From positions 61,985,355-62,049,354 of the forward strand of contig NC_016131.3 in assembly GCF_000005505.3 (NCBI RefSeq): 64,000 nucleotides of DNA, in the 5' to 3' direction. The translations under genes were made by a program, and so were the position numbers. Origin of the DNA: Brachypodium distachyon (taxonomy: Eukaryota; Streptophyta; Magnoliopsida; Poales; Poaceae). The notes under the pieces were generated by a model that made no database searches, was not told the origin of the DNA, and saw nothing but the letters and a program-made list of their open reading frames with translations. Within the stretch, counting starts at the first letter, position 1. Every line of letters begins with the position of its first letter. Below, piece by piece: positions 10,885 to 23,286 of the stretch.

Positions 10885-12154
10885 ATACAGGCGACGGTTT
10901 GTCCCAAGCTACACCCGCGTGCCCACCTCTCCGCTGAAAAAAATAAAAATAAAAATCTTGCGGTTCCAGTGGATTCGGGATCCCGTTGGCGAGCTGCGAG
11001 CGGCTTCTGCTGGATTTGCGGCGAGCGGCGGCGGCGGCGAGTGGTTTCTGCTGGAATTGCTGCGAGAGGCTAGGCGGCGGCGGCTGTGCTGCGGCGTTCG
11101 ACGACGGAAGGGGAGAGGAGCAGCCTACCGCGAGCTCGCTTCTTAATTTGACGACGCGGCGGTCCACGGAAGAGCAGTCCCGACATCCACCGGCGGCAGC
11201 GCCCGCCTCTCTCTCTCTCTCTCTCCCTCAGGCTAATAGCATCCAGGAGGTTCTCTTTCCTCCGGTGAAGAAGCTCGTCCCGGCGGTTATATCTGCTGCG
11301 GCCAAGTCGCCTCTCCCTCCACTTCGACCTGGTCGGCAGTGGCTCCGCACGGCTCGACCGTCCAGGGCCGGAGGGCCCCTCCCGCACCGGCAGCAGGATC
11401 CCTGACCTCCCGGAGCTGCAGCCCAGGTCAGCTCCATGGAATAATTTTTGGCCACGAAATTTCCTGCACTGATGCTAGCTAATTTTTCAACGATTTGCAC
11501 CCGCCGGTCCTCATACGCCCCTCATCACGTGCTCGACGAGCTGCACGACTGCCCGCCCTCATCTACTGTCACGGTGAGAAACACCTGTACACGTATGATG
11601 CTAACCTGTTCGGCAGAATGCCTGTGAGAGTGATGTGTTTATCAATCAAGTTTCCTTTTGTTCTTGCGAAGATGAAAATGAAGTTGATTTTATTTAGTCT
11701 TTTCATTTTGCAAATTTATTTACCTTCACGCAAGCAATTCCCAAATGAGGAAGAGGACTTGCCATGTGTTTCACCAGCAGCAATACCTGCTGTAGTGTTG
11801 AAAGTACATGAACTCATGAACTCGTTTATTGCTCTAATGTGCAAATGCATTGGAATCGATGGCGTTTTCGTGAATGCAGTACTGTTCGCCGTAGAAGAGC
11901 AGGTTCTTTATTTTATCTAGCCGTCAATAGTGTTCTGTTTCCAAGAAACTGATGTGGTCTTGCCAAAGATTTCCAGCATCGGTGATATGGTCCAAAATGT
12001 GGTAGTAGTTTAGCTCATTGCGTTTGCACTGTGATAATTTTGTCATTTTTCATGCTGTAGTTCAGGGTTCAGGGTGCTGTGATCAATAGCATGTTATGCT
12101 CCAATTTAGAGTCCCTGGAGGTATTCATTGTGAGCATACCATGTACTTTGGTTG

Positions 12155-13130
12155 CAGGTTCTTAAATTGGATCCACAATTCAGCAGGCTTTCACTGTCAA
12201 AGATCCTCGAGGTATCAAAATTCCTAGAAAAAATCGCCCACTTGTTCTTTGATTCTGTCTGAAAGGGATAAATTCTTACATGCACTTAATTCCAAGGTGT
12301 TGTTGCATGAGCAGTATCTAGCTTTCTTTGGTTTCCACTAATTCACTTGGATTCATGTAGCCATTATGTACCAGACCTATGACTTGATTACTATTGTAAT
12401 ATATAGTCAGTCTTCCTCAAAATTGTCAATCAACTAGAATTAAAGTGCCAGACATCTACAAGTTTGAAAGATGATATATGCACTTCTGTTCTCGTCTGGA
12501 TTCGGTGCAATTTTGCCGGGAGCAGGGAGCACTGGAGTTTCTTTTGACGCTGTCAGGAAATCAGGAGGCTGGGGTGATATAACCAAGGTGGAAATGGATC
12601 CATTTTTGTTGTTGCTGCTACTACTGGAAAAAAATTCAGGTTGTTGACGCCTTGCAGCCTGAAGCTATTGCAGCTGAACTTGTTATCTAGTTGGCAAATG
12701 AGCTTGTTGTAAAAAAAAAGTTGGCAAATGAGTTTGCTGTCAAAAAATAGTTGGCAGATGAGCTTGGTGTTTACACGCCTATAAGATTTTCTCTTGCTTT
12801 ACTATTTCCGTTACTTCTTTCTGCCTTTAGTCTCGTATAAGCTTGAAATTTACCCCTCTGATGTTTTCTAGAGGTTTTCATTCTGACCATACCATGTACT
12901 TTCAGTGCAGGTTCTTAAATTGGATCCACTAATTCAGCGGGCTTCCTTTGCTGCTTTAGCTGTCAAAGATATTTGAGGTATCTAAATTCCTAGACATAAT
13001 TGCCCACTCGTTTTTATGATTCTGTCTGAAACGGATAAATTCTCACATGCACTTAATTCCAAGGGGTTGTTGCATGAGGCATGAGCAGTATCTAGCTTTC
13101 TTTAGTATCCACTAATTCACTTGGATTCAT
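12155..13130 (+). repeat. Internal direct duplication in copy A
   Basis: A ~210-bp block beginning GGTTCTTAAATTGGATCCAC and running to ACTAATTCACTTGGATTCAT occurs at about 12158-12356 and again at 12910-13130, spaced ~750 bp. The copies have drifted by scattered substitutions and small indels. Confidence 0.7.
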
Positions 13131-13258
13131 GATAAATACGAGGAAGATGTCAAAGAGAAGGCGATAAATACCATCGTTCCTTACCTTCTTCAGATGTTTT
13201 GGTTAAAACCAGGAAATAGGTTGGGAACGAAGTATTTATGAAACAGGTCATTGGAAGC

Positions 13259-13375
13259 TACTCCATCTGATCCTAAATTCTTGACTCAAATTTGCCCAAA
13301 TATGGATGTATCTATTCTTAAAAAATGTCTAGATACATGTAATATTTCGACAACAATTTAGGATCGGATGGAGTA
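13259..13375. mobile_element. Stowaway MITE inside copy A
   Basis: The ends TACTCCATCTGATCCTAAAT and ATTTAGGATCGGATGGAGTA are inverse of each other, bounded by TA. The core shares AGATACATGTAATATTTCGACA with the minus strand of the element at 30530-30646. Copy B lacks this insertion at the matching place. Confidence 0.85.
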
Positions 13376-14152
13376 CAAAAATAAGAAAGGGAAACGATTA
13401 TAATTATATTTCTGAAGCTAAGATCTAAGAAGGAACCGGCATCCATGGCTCTGTTGGGACCGCAGCCCTTGGAACTACAGTTGGGGGTAGCTTTACCATG
13501 AACTAACTGCAGTAGGAGAACTTCCTGTATTGGCCCAATAGTCCATTCCTATGTTCAAGTTTGTAGTTGGACCAGGCATTGAAATACTCGATGGCATTGG
13601 CATGATTTCCAAGGTCTTACCATGTTCCACAAAGTTTTATCGTGTAATCATGTTCAAGCTGCCCAGACTTCCTTTGAATCTTTTAATGGGACTATATTCT
13701 CTTTTCCTTCAGAGGACTTGCCATCTGTTTCACCAGCAGCAGTACTGCAGTAGCTGTAGTAGTGGCAGTTGCCTGAAAAGCTTTGATGCATTAGATTGAT
13801 AACAAATGGTTCTTTGGTTAAAACCATTTTCGTTTGTGGTAGATTCGTATAGCCGTTATTCTGCTGACTATGGTACTCACTGTTAGGATAAATTTTCTGA
13901 TCTAGAATTTGTTTTACAATGACCTGAGAAGCTCATTTTTCCATGATCGAATCATCGTCTCACAAGTAGAAATAACAAATACTGAAATTTATTGCATAGT
14001 TTCTTTTCTGAATCCTGTTATTGCTGCTTAAACTAATGTTCATACTTGATTTAAGTTATCCATCCTTTGGTTAAAACCATATTCATTTTATGGAGTAGTT
14101 ACGAATCTTACGATAATCATTGTACATGAGATTTTTACTCGTAAGATCCCGA

Positions 14153-14248
14153 TGCCGTCTTCTGGATGACGAGGAGGATGAAGATGATCAGGGGGAAGAT
14201 GATGAGAAAGATAGTGAATTACCATGCGGATTATACAGTAGTGATTAG
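14153..14248 (+). pseudogene. Captured exon fragment encoding an acidic C-terminus
   Basis: The frame from 14153 to a TAG at 14246-14248 reads CRLLDDEEDEDDQGEDDEKD and then SELPCGLYSSD. Such a run of acidic residues up to a stop is typical of a real protein tail rather than random AT-rich DNA. It lies alone inside element copy A with no continuing gene, so it is probably captured host sequence. The parent gene was not recognised. Confidence 0.45.
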
Positions 14249-15175
14249 TACTACTATGCCAGGCAACTGATTAGATTAGAATGGGAATGATATGTTGTTC
14301 TGCTGATTCACGAAATGATTTGTAGTTCTTGCACATTAGACATAATAGTTGAGACTTATTGTGACTCTCAGATGATCCTAAAAACTTAAGCATTATGCTT
14401 CGGTATTCTGAGATTATGTCATGAGTGTGCTCTGTAATATTCACTAAATAATTATGTCGTCAGATGGAGGGATTGAAACTGTTATGCAAGAGACTTTTTT
14501 TTAAAACTACTACACTCTGTCTGGAATCCAAAGTGCAGATCTTGCCATATATTCATTTATATGTAACCCAACAGTTGGACAACCCACTTCCTGTCTCCTT
14601 ATTGCCCATTTCTGTCCGAAAACTTTGCAGATGATTAATCAGCCTTCCATTCCTACAGTTTGTATATGCTACTTTGAAATCTGTATATTCTATTGACTTT
14701 GTGGTCCAAGGCTAAAATCTACCATTGGTTCACAAGCATGAATTGAATCAGTCGGGCACTGAAAAGATTTTTGAGGATGTATGTTTGGTTGTACGTTTGG
14801 CATTAGAAAGGACATGTTCATAGTCAAAAACATTACTCAAAGATCTTGGACGACTAGTTTTGACATTTTTATAAGCACCAACTTAACTTTCTTACTTTCT
14901 TATGTCTCATGCAGGCTATGTTGCAGATAACCTCAACGTAACTTTCTTACGTTCCATGCAGAAAAACAGAATCGGACGTGCGGTCGCTGCTAGTTTTATA
15001 CAGCAGGAATCCCCCATCGCAATTTGGTTAGGTCGCATGCACAAAACCTGGTGCGGGTGGGGTCGTGCGGTGCGGCCGGGCGCTCGGCAGGTCAGGCGCG
15101 AGCGGGGCATCGGGTGGGGTGCAGAATTTGCACCTGGGGTTAACGACTCTATATATATATATTGAAAAGTAGTGG

Positions 15176-17455
15176 CATGGATATCGACATTGTTGCTGCC
15201 GTGCGATGCACCTCGTGATTCCCACCGGCCTAGCATTTCTCGACTATTTATCATTTTCTAGAGAAGTTCACGGCAATCAATAAATGTGTAGCAGACCCTG
15301 TGCATTTGCCGTATCAGGCCTAGGCCGTCCACTAGGTGCTGCACACACCCGTGACTCTTCTCGCACCACACCATATCCTCTCCTTGCTCACGAGCAGGCT
15401 GGCCGTGTTGTCCGCACTGCCGGCCCCTTCCTCCACAAGATCAGCCCGCACCATGATCCAGCACCTCTTCCACCTCAACAGCCATCACCCGGACGACGAG
15501 CTGGAGCTCGACCAGAGCAGCTCGTGCTCAAGAACAGCAGCAGCCATGGCGCTCGGCGCTCCCCATCTTCCTCCAGGAGCACGAGGTTCTGGCCTAGGAG
15601 ACCTCGGGCGCCTCCAGGTCTTCGCCGCGCGCCGGCGCCGCTGAGGAGACCTCCTCTGCCTTCGGCCCTTGATGGCAACATATCTGTTCGTCTGCCTTCG
15701 GGAGCTCTGGCATTGGCGCTCCGCCGACCTTCTATGGATTGTGCTGTTCTTCTTGCATTTGCCTCTTTTTTTTTTGACAATTAGGTCGATTTCGATGGTG
15801 TACATCCGCCACTTGGTTGGTTATTATGCAGTCCATCTGTTTGTTTACTTCAATTTTCTGCGGAGAAATGTTTCTGTCTTAACTCTTAACCATTTTTGTC
15901 TTAATGCTCTAGCACTGGACGCCTTGTTCTCGTGGAGGTAAAGAGTAATGGCAGCAACATGGACTGGGATGAAAGGTAAGAATGAAGAGGAAGCAAAAAT
16001 GTCACCATGGCGATGGAGGCCGTGTTTGTTGCCGCCGCTGTTCGTGTGCTGCCGCTGCTGAAGCTGCATGTGGTCGAGCTCGACGCCAAAGAGCACGCCG
16101 GCGGAGCTGGGTGAATTTATTTGTCCAAAATACTTAGACTGGGATTTGTGTTTGTGCTTGATTCCTGGCCGCAACGAAGAAACGCTGCGAGTTGTTACTT
16201 GAAGGCACTTTGTTATATTATGAGATTGTCAGATATCAAAATGTGATAGCATCTCTTTGATTCACAGTTAAAAGGTAGATGCTTTAAAATGCCTATTGGA
16301 CAATAGAAGTGGAAGCATTGACATGCCTATTGGGTAATAGCGTGGATGCTTGTCATGCCTATTAGGTAACAGAACACTGAAATAGTTGTGTGTATTGAGA
16401 GGCAGAAGTATGACATGCTTAAGCTTTTATTTTAACTCGTACCAAAGACTTCTATTCGAACCATGAATTAATCTAAATAATTTGATTGAGGTGCCGGGTA
16501 CCGATCACATATTTTATCAGGGTACCGATTAGATGAAATCGGGGTACCGGAGATTTGTATCAAGATTTTACTCGTATCATGACATTAATTAATACAAACG
16601 TTTTAATTATGTCACGGTTCATTTAATTTACTCTTACCGAACAAATAATCCAAATGATTTTATTAGGCCACCGACTAAATAAATCGGAGCACCAGAAGCA
16701 TGTTCATCAAAGGTACCGACTTGTTGGATCAGTAGTGCCGACATGTTTACTTGGTTTTAGAATCCCTAGGCATCAAAGAATTGTAGGTAGGTGCTAGTAT
16801 TTTGACTCTAGGCACCGGAAGCATGTTTGTCAAAGGTACCGACTTATTGGTCCTACGTACCAAAGAAAGTAGGAGTATTTTGGAATGACCATCCATGAAT
16901 TTAATGAAATGTCGTGGTTAAGAGAAGCACGCAGTTGCATGGAAATATCACTAAACAATAAGAATGCATTGAAATATCCAATGGTCAAACCCACATGCAA
17001 AGCATATAGATTTCTTTTGCTGCCAGGTGAACCACTTTTTCTTCAAAAAAAATGTACCACTGCACACTCACACAACATGCACATGGACTACCATTCTAGC
17101 CACCTTTTCTCTCTGCCCTTTCCGCTTCAGCCCATGCCTCATTCCTAAATGGGCCATCCATGTGCCATCAAATTCGAGGCCTAGGCCTAGTGGTCCATGG
17201 CCCAGACGAAACAAGCAATGTTTTTGAATTTTGTACGCTCCTCAAATACATCAACATGCTAGAAAGAGAAACATTTTGAACCTTGCCATAAAGTTGTCAT
17301 ATGCGTGTAAGAGGGTGAATAAACTAGCATTCCTCTTGGAATTATAGAAAGAACTAAAAGAAAAATAAAAGTTAGAATCCTAATGCACATGAACGGTACC
17401 GATGGTGGGCACCGGGGAGGATAGGCGTACCAAATCCATCTCCTGTATATATATA
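15176..17455. other. Spacer between the two inverted elements
   Basis: It starts with a GC-rich block (15284-15700) in which 15452-15644 encodes MIQHLFHLNSHHPDDELELD and more. This gene-like start has no recognised domain and no support downstream. Imperfect ~37-bp repeats with ATGCCTATTGG lie at 16280-16380, and repeated GGTACCGA words at 16490-16870. No complete gene is supported. Confidence 0.45.
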
Positions 17456-20400
17456 GGGTCGCGCTATTTGACTCCCTGGGAGCAGAATATTATTCTGCAC
17501 CCCGCCCGACCACGCGCGCGCTTGACCCAACCTAGCGTCCGAACTTGCTTCCACCCCTCAGTTTCCTTGCATGTGACGTAACAAAGTTACATGGGGTTTC
17601 AGGCATCGAGCGCACGCCCGTGCGGTGAGCTCGTTTGCATGCAACATAAGTTTACGTCGCATGCAGCTTCTGACATTTGAAATTTTGATTTTTTTTTACA
17701 TTTTCATGTGACGTAATTTATGTTACATGCACCTTCATAATTTATGTTGCATGCACCTTTAGAATACTATACTCACGGCTAACTACACGATTTCGTTTGT
17801 CCGACGTAAATTTATGTTAGATGCAGTTGCCGCACGACTAAGCCCCACGATCCGCCGTTGCTGCGCACGAAATCGAGCTGACCGGCGAACTGGGTAAATT
17901 ATTGCCCGACGTAATTAACATTATACAACCAGATTATACACATTATGGCTAGATTGTTAAAATCACATCAAATATTTCTTATATCGTGGAAGTTTTTCCT
18001 ACTGTATAAAAGAAAACGTGAATGAATTACAAAAGGTAAAATGTGGTGGGCTTTTGAGTACTTCACGAAGTTCAGAAAGCAAAACAAAACAAAGAGGTAT
18101 ATGCATCTTGAGACTAACTATGCAGAGTGCTCCTGAAGAAGATGCACACCACACTCGTGAACACACTGCCGGCAAGCTTGAAGTCTAACAATCCCTTTGG
18201 TGGCTGCTGGGGCGTGCCTTGGCGCGGCACATGGGTCGCTGCTGAAGCTGAACTGGGTTCTTGCAAAAATTTGCCTGGCTTTGAACCTTGTGTAAATCTT
18301 ATGTAGTGCACACCTTGTGAGGCTAAAAGGAGAAATCAAGGTAAGTAAATTTAAACAATTTCGAAAGGTCAGTTCATCATGTACTACACGGACCATCATG
18401 TACTACAGGCAATAAAAAAATATTCCTGTACATTCAGTCAGTATGCATTCAGTAAACAAAACTTGCATGTACTAAAGACAAAACGAGGAATTCAATGTTT
18501 TACGGAAGCAAACTACTGAATGTTCACAATACGTGTAATTATACTAATGACTTCATATTTCACACTAGCTGTTTAAAGATACAAACTACTACATTGATTA
18601 ATTAGCTGTTTAAGAAGTAAAGAGAACCACCAAACTAATTATCATTCGCACTGCATCAATCTATGCTGCCTATACTTCTGCAACTAAAGATGAAGAAAGT
18701 ACGATTAGTGAATAAAAAGGTTAATATGCATGGAGAAATGTACCAGGGCTCGGATTTTTCAAAGATTCTTCTGGAACCAATGACCATACTTTCTCCAAGC
18801 TTTGCACTTTGTCTTCCAATAATTTCTGTTCTGTGTAAGGGGAAATAGTCACCAACAACTGAACATGTGTTCTAGATCCACAAAAGATACTACGAAATGT
18901 CATACCAACTCTCCCTTCTTCTCTTCCAAGTCTTTCAACTTAATAAAATGATTCAGCTTCTAGCAGAGCATTTCCAGTAGCTTCAGAAGTAGTTGCCGAT
19001 GCTTTATGTTGAGTAGCCTGTTGCTCCTTGCTAACTCGTCAACCTTTGCCTTTAAATCCATCTCTCTAATTTCCATTTCCTGCAAACACCACGTTCTATT
19101 AAGGTTTTGTAAGAGTTCCTATTAGAAGGATTTTGGACGACCTTAAAAAAACAGAAGATCAAAAAACTTATGCTACAAAAGCAGAATGAGAAACTTGCTC
19201 TAAGTAGATGTAAAATAACAGAAAACAAAGAAAACAATACGGCATTATAAATATAGACCTGAGCACGAGCATTGTAGAAGGCATCAATGCCCTCATCACA
19301 CAGATCTACATTGGAGAGATGGAGGGAGTCAGGGAGATTTGGAGGGAGAGACCTAGCGAGCAATATGCACAATTAAAGCATTTGTTGTTTCTACTTGTGA
19401 GATGACGATTAGATCATGGAGAAGCGAACTTCTTAGGGCGTCGTAGAACAACTTCGAAATCAGCAAATTTATACTAACAGTGAGTGCCATGGTCAGCAGA
19501 ATAAGGGCTACACGAATCTACCACAAAGGAAGTTGGCTTTAGCAAAAAATTCTGCAGAAAAAAAGGTAAGGAACGATGGTTGTTGCCATCCTGTTCTCTA
19601 TGACATCTTCCTCATATTTATCAGGAATCCAAACGAATTAGTGGATACTAAAGAAAGCTAGATCCTGCTCATACAACAACACCTTGGAATTAAGTGCATG
19701 CAAGAATTTATCCCTTTCAGACAGAATCATAAAACGAGTGGAAGATTAGTCTACGAATTTAGATACCTAGAAGATCTTTGACGAGCAACAACAAAAATCC
19801 GCTGAACTAGTGGATCCAATTTAAGAACCTGCAATGAAAGTACATGGTATTGTCAGAATAAAAACCTCTAGAAAAAACATCAGAGGGGTAAAAATTCAAG
19901 CTTATACGAGATTAAAGGCAGAAAGAAGAAGCATAACGAGTAAAGCAGGAGAAAATCTCATAGGCGTGTGAACGCCAGGCTCAACTGCCAACTATTTTTT
20001 TGACAACAAGCTCATTTGTCAACTATTTTGTTTTACAGCAAGCTCATTTGCCAGCTAGATAACAAGTTCAGGTGCAATAGCTTCGCAAGGCGTCAATAGC
20101 CTGAATTTGTTTTTTCCTAGCAGAAGCAGCAACAACAATGGATCCATTTGCACCTTGGTTATATCACCCCAGCCTCCTGATTTCCTAACGGCATGAAATG
20201 AAACTCCACTGCTCCCTTCTCCCACCGAAACTGCACCGAATCCTGACGAGAAAACAACTGCATATATCATCTTTCAAAATTGTAGATGTCTGGCACTTCT
20301 ATTCTAGCCAAAACTGCACTGAATCCTGGTGATTTTGGGCAAAAAACTGTACTGCATTCAGATTTTACAAGCCCCTTTCAATGTAGAAACAGTCAAGAAT

Positions 20401-21490
20401 GAACTGATAACATCAGAGGTGTAAAAATTAATAAACTGCAATGAAAGTATATGGTATGGTCAGAATTGAAATCTCTAGAAAACTTCTTTTGCTTGCACAA
20501 AGAAGATGATACTAATCTGATAAAGCTTAGTACTCTTCCTCATCTGGGAATTGCTTGCGCGAAGGTAAATCAAATCGAAAATGAAAAGTGTAAATAAAAT
20601 CAACTTCATTTTAATTTTTGCAAGAACTAAAGGAAACTTGCTTGATAAACACATCTCTCACAAGCATTCTGCCGAACAGGTAACATACATGAATAGGTGT
20701 TTCTCATCTTAACAGTAGATGAGGGCGGGCGGGCGTGCATCTCGTCGAACACGCGGTGGAGTGAAGATGAGGACCTGCGGCTGTGCAAATTGTTGCAAAG
20801 TTAGCTAGCAGTGCAGTAAAATTCGTCTCAGAAAATTAATCATGGAGCTCTTGATCGGCGGCAGGGCCCCTCGACGGTCGAGCCGTGCGAAGCCGCTGCC
20901 GACCGGGGTGAAGTGGAGGGAGAGTCGGCTTCGCCGGAGGTGGTTGAGAGAATCAGAACCGAATGGATATCAGGGGAGGGAGAGAGAGAGAGAGGAAGCA
21001 TCTTCACCCGTATGCTCTTGGCCTGAGGGAGGGAGGGAGAGAGAGGGGCGGCCACTGCCTCCGGTGGATATCAAGGGCTCGGGGCTGCTGGTCCGTGTGG
21101 ACGGTCACGCCGTCGAAATCAGAACCGACCTCGAGGTAAGCTACTCCTCGCCCCTTCCGTCGCCGACGAACGCCGCAGCACAGCCGTCGCCGCCTCGCCT
21201 CGCCGCAATTCCAGCAGAAATCCGACAGAAGCCGCCGCCGCCGCCTACGCTCATCGTGGTCGCCACTCGCCAACGGGAACCCAAATCGACTGGAACCGCA
21301 AACGAGTGGAGAGATGGGCACGCGGGAGCAGCTCGGGAGAAACCGTCCCCCGTCTCCCGTCATAATTTATTTAAAAAAATTACGTCGCTGGGGCGCCTCG
21401 CTCGGTCGGGTGGCCAGGTTGGTCCGGTCGTCCGGCTAGTCAGAACGACAATAGTTATTCTGCACCCTGGGTATCTAATAGAGTTTATAT
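17456..21490 (-). mobile_element. Large DNA element copy B, inverse orientation to copy A
   Basis: Terminal inverted repeats are visible: CTATTTGACTCCCTGGGAGC at 17464 and, on the other strand from 21481, CTATTAGATACCCAGGGTGC. About 21 of 26 bases match. Both ends sit in TATATA tracts, which may hide the target duplication. Just inside the left TIR is a perfect 17-bp palindrome, GCAGAATATTATTCTGC. The interior matches copy A over several kb in inverted orientation. It contains captured exons with a preserved intron (19020-19345, minus strand). No transposase was found. The Mutator/Pack-MULE assignment is a guess. Confidence 0.6.
19020..19345 (-). pseudogene. Captured two-exon gene fragment (coiled-coil type) in copy B
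   Basis: On the minus strand, an exon ending at 19259 encodes NVDLCDEGIDAFYNARAQ. It is followed by a GT-AG intron (19258-19080) and then EMEIREMDLKAKVDELARSN in phase, a charged helical segment likely to be coiled coil. Because the intron is kept, the capture was of genomic DNA, as in Pack-MULEs, rather than cDNA. The frame soon ends. The donor gene was not identified. Confidence 0.5.
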
Positions 21491-23286
21491 ATATATATTA
21501 AACTTCAAACTGTGTCGCTTATGTATATGTATTTACGCCTGCATATGATTCCAGATCACATGTTGAAGATAAAAGACACCAAGAGCCGGAGAGGAGAAAG
21601 AAGCTTAACCCAAATAAGGTATGCGCATGTTTTGCTTCAGTTTGTTTTACTTTAACAACATCATTAGCTAACTAGAATCAAGTAAATCATCTACTCTTTG
21701 TCTAGTATAGAAATTGATAGGAAAAATTGTGAGGGTAGCGGAGAGTGAGTTAATTGAAGTGTACACTCCGTTTTTATTTAGATGAAAAGAGTTACACTTG
21801 GTTAAACAACTTAAAAAGTAAGCTACATGTCAAAGGAGCCTTGTTCCTTAGTTTGATAAAGGTTGTGTAAAGAGTTGTGTTTTCAATCTTCAGGATCATC
21901 TTTTCGCAAGTGTGTTATGCTAGGATCAAGATACACTTATAGAATAGAACACCGAAGTATCAGTTCAGGTTTTGATTAAGAACATGTCAATGATTAAATT
22001 TAGAGAGAAGTTTATGTGCGGCTACCAAAAACTGCAGAGGAGGACGTGGTGTGGTGCGTTGGATCTGCTTGGTGCGGCGTAGGGCGCGAGGGTGGGCCAG
22101 AGCGGTGAGGGGAGCTCGCGCGCCGGAATTCGTGGCCTGGGGAGGAGAAGAACATAGGGGGAGAGAGCTTTGGGGAGAGAGGAAGAAGAGGAAAAGGGGC
22201 ACGGGGAAGAGGAAGGAAAGAGGCAGGGTCTTTTTTGCAAAAAACGTTCCATCTTGGCACCTGACATGTGGGTCCAAATAGCCACGTAGGCACCAGGCAC
22301 GCGCCCGAGCCACCTTAGGACCCGCACCGAACCACTTACGAAACAATTGGGATTCAAACGTGCAGTTTCAAAAAATTAGAACTAACTTGGGACTTTTACG
22401 AAAGAATTGGAACCTCTGATGCATTTTACTCTTTATATGTCTTGCTTGCTTTCTGATTTTTAGTTGAGCTTGTAGAGGTGAGCTATTTAATATGTCCATA
22501 GTTGATTCCAGAATAGTTGAGCTTGTAGAGATGGGCATATATTTTGTTGATATTGTTTGTGTATTGTAACTTACGTAATACTAATTGTACAGTACAGTCG
22601 AAAAGTCCTTTTTCCAACGAACAGCCAGGCTGTGATCCGAATATCTCCAGCAGCCGTGTTCTCTCACGTGGTTAGATCCCCCGGTAGCTAGGGTCCGGTG
22701 GTCAGATCCTCCCCAGCAGTTATTTTAAATATTTTAGAGATGCCACGGTGTCTTAGCACCTGAATAAGTGGTAGCACCAGATATTTTGAACGACGCAGAG
22801 AACGTGACGCCGCGTATGATTGGCGTGAGTCCACTCCAACCCCAGCCTAGCACGCTTCACTGCGCTTCCTGGACACGCAGCCTCCATTCCCTCGCTCACA
22901 CAGCCCCCCACCCGCAGCACGCGCACCGCACCAAAAGCGCTGCAGCGGCAAGACGGCCAATGGCAGAGGAGCAGCTCCCACCCACATGTCCGACCCAAAC
23001 CAGGTAACGGTACAGACAGCACAGCACCAACCAACCCGGAAGAAGAGAAGACAAGAGGCGTGGTAAAAGAAAACGCACGGTAGAAAAAAAAAACACTCGA
23101 GACGTCGACGGCGGGAAGGAGGAACCGAGCGTCCCCGCCACGCGAACCGAGCTCCGGGGCTCTAGTTGCGCCCAACTGCGTCTCCTCGGGCTGTCGTGCG
23201 TCGCCGGCGGGAGAGAGATCCCTGCCGTCCCCTGGGCCGCCTGGGGGCAGGGGGAGCCGTTGGGCAGTGGCCGCGCGGGGTTGAGG
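21491..23286. other. Intergenic and promoter/5' UTR region of the CW gene
   Basis: At 22020-22400 there is a GC-rich stretch ending in phrases (CCACGTAGGCACCAGGCACG) typical of a grass non-autonomous DNA element. The sequence from about 22850 on is GC-rich and free of repeats, and probably contains the CW gene promoter and leader. Confidence 0.45.

Larger units (their letters stand above)
10885..15170 (+). mobile_element. Large DNA element copy A (Pack-MULE-like?), related to inverted copy B
   Basis: Blocks of copy A match the reverse complement of 17456-21490. Examples are 11220-11760 vs 20500-21020, 12155-12230 vs 19740-19850, 13140-13200 vs 19560-19620 and 13830-13990 vs 19400-19540. The right end (15110-15165) carries a version of the TIR seen on copy B, next to a TATATATATA stretch; the left boundary is only approximate. 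Relative to B, copy A has an extra segment (about 13200-13830) that includes a Stowaway. It also has an internal direct duplication (12155-12360 and 12905-13130). No transposase is visible, so it is non-autonomous. The superfamily is inferred only from size and captured cargo. Confidence 0.55.

Noticed and set aside
20842..21501. 219-aa plus-strand frame
   Set aside because: It lies in the GC-rich end of element B with a mirrored frame on the other strand. The homologous segment of copy A is not conserved as the same protein.
22012..22357. Minus-strand frames of 93-119 aa
   Set aside because: Pro/Ser-rich low-complexity translation of a GC-rich repeat-like region; no homology recognised.
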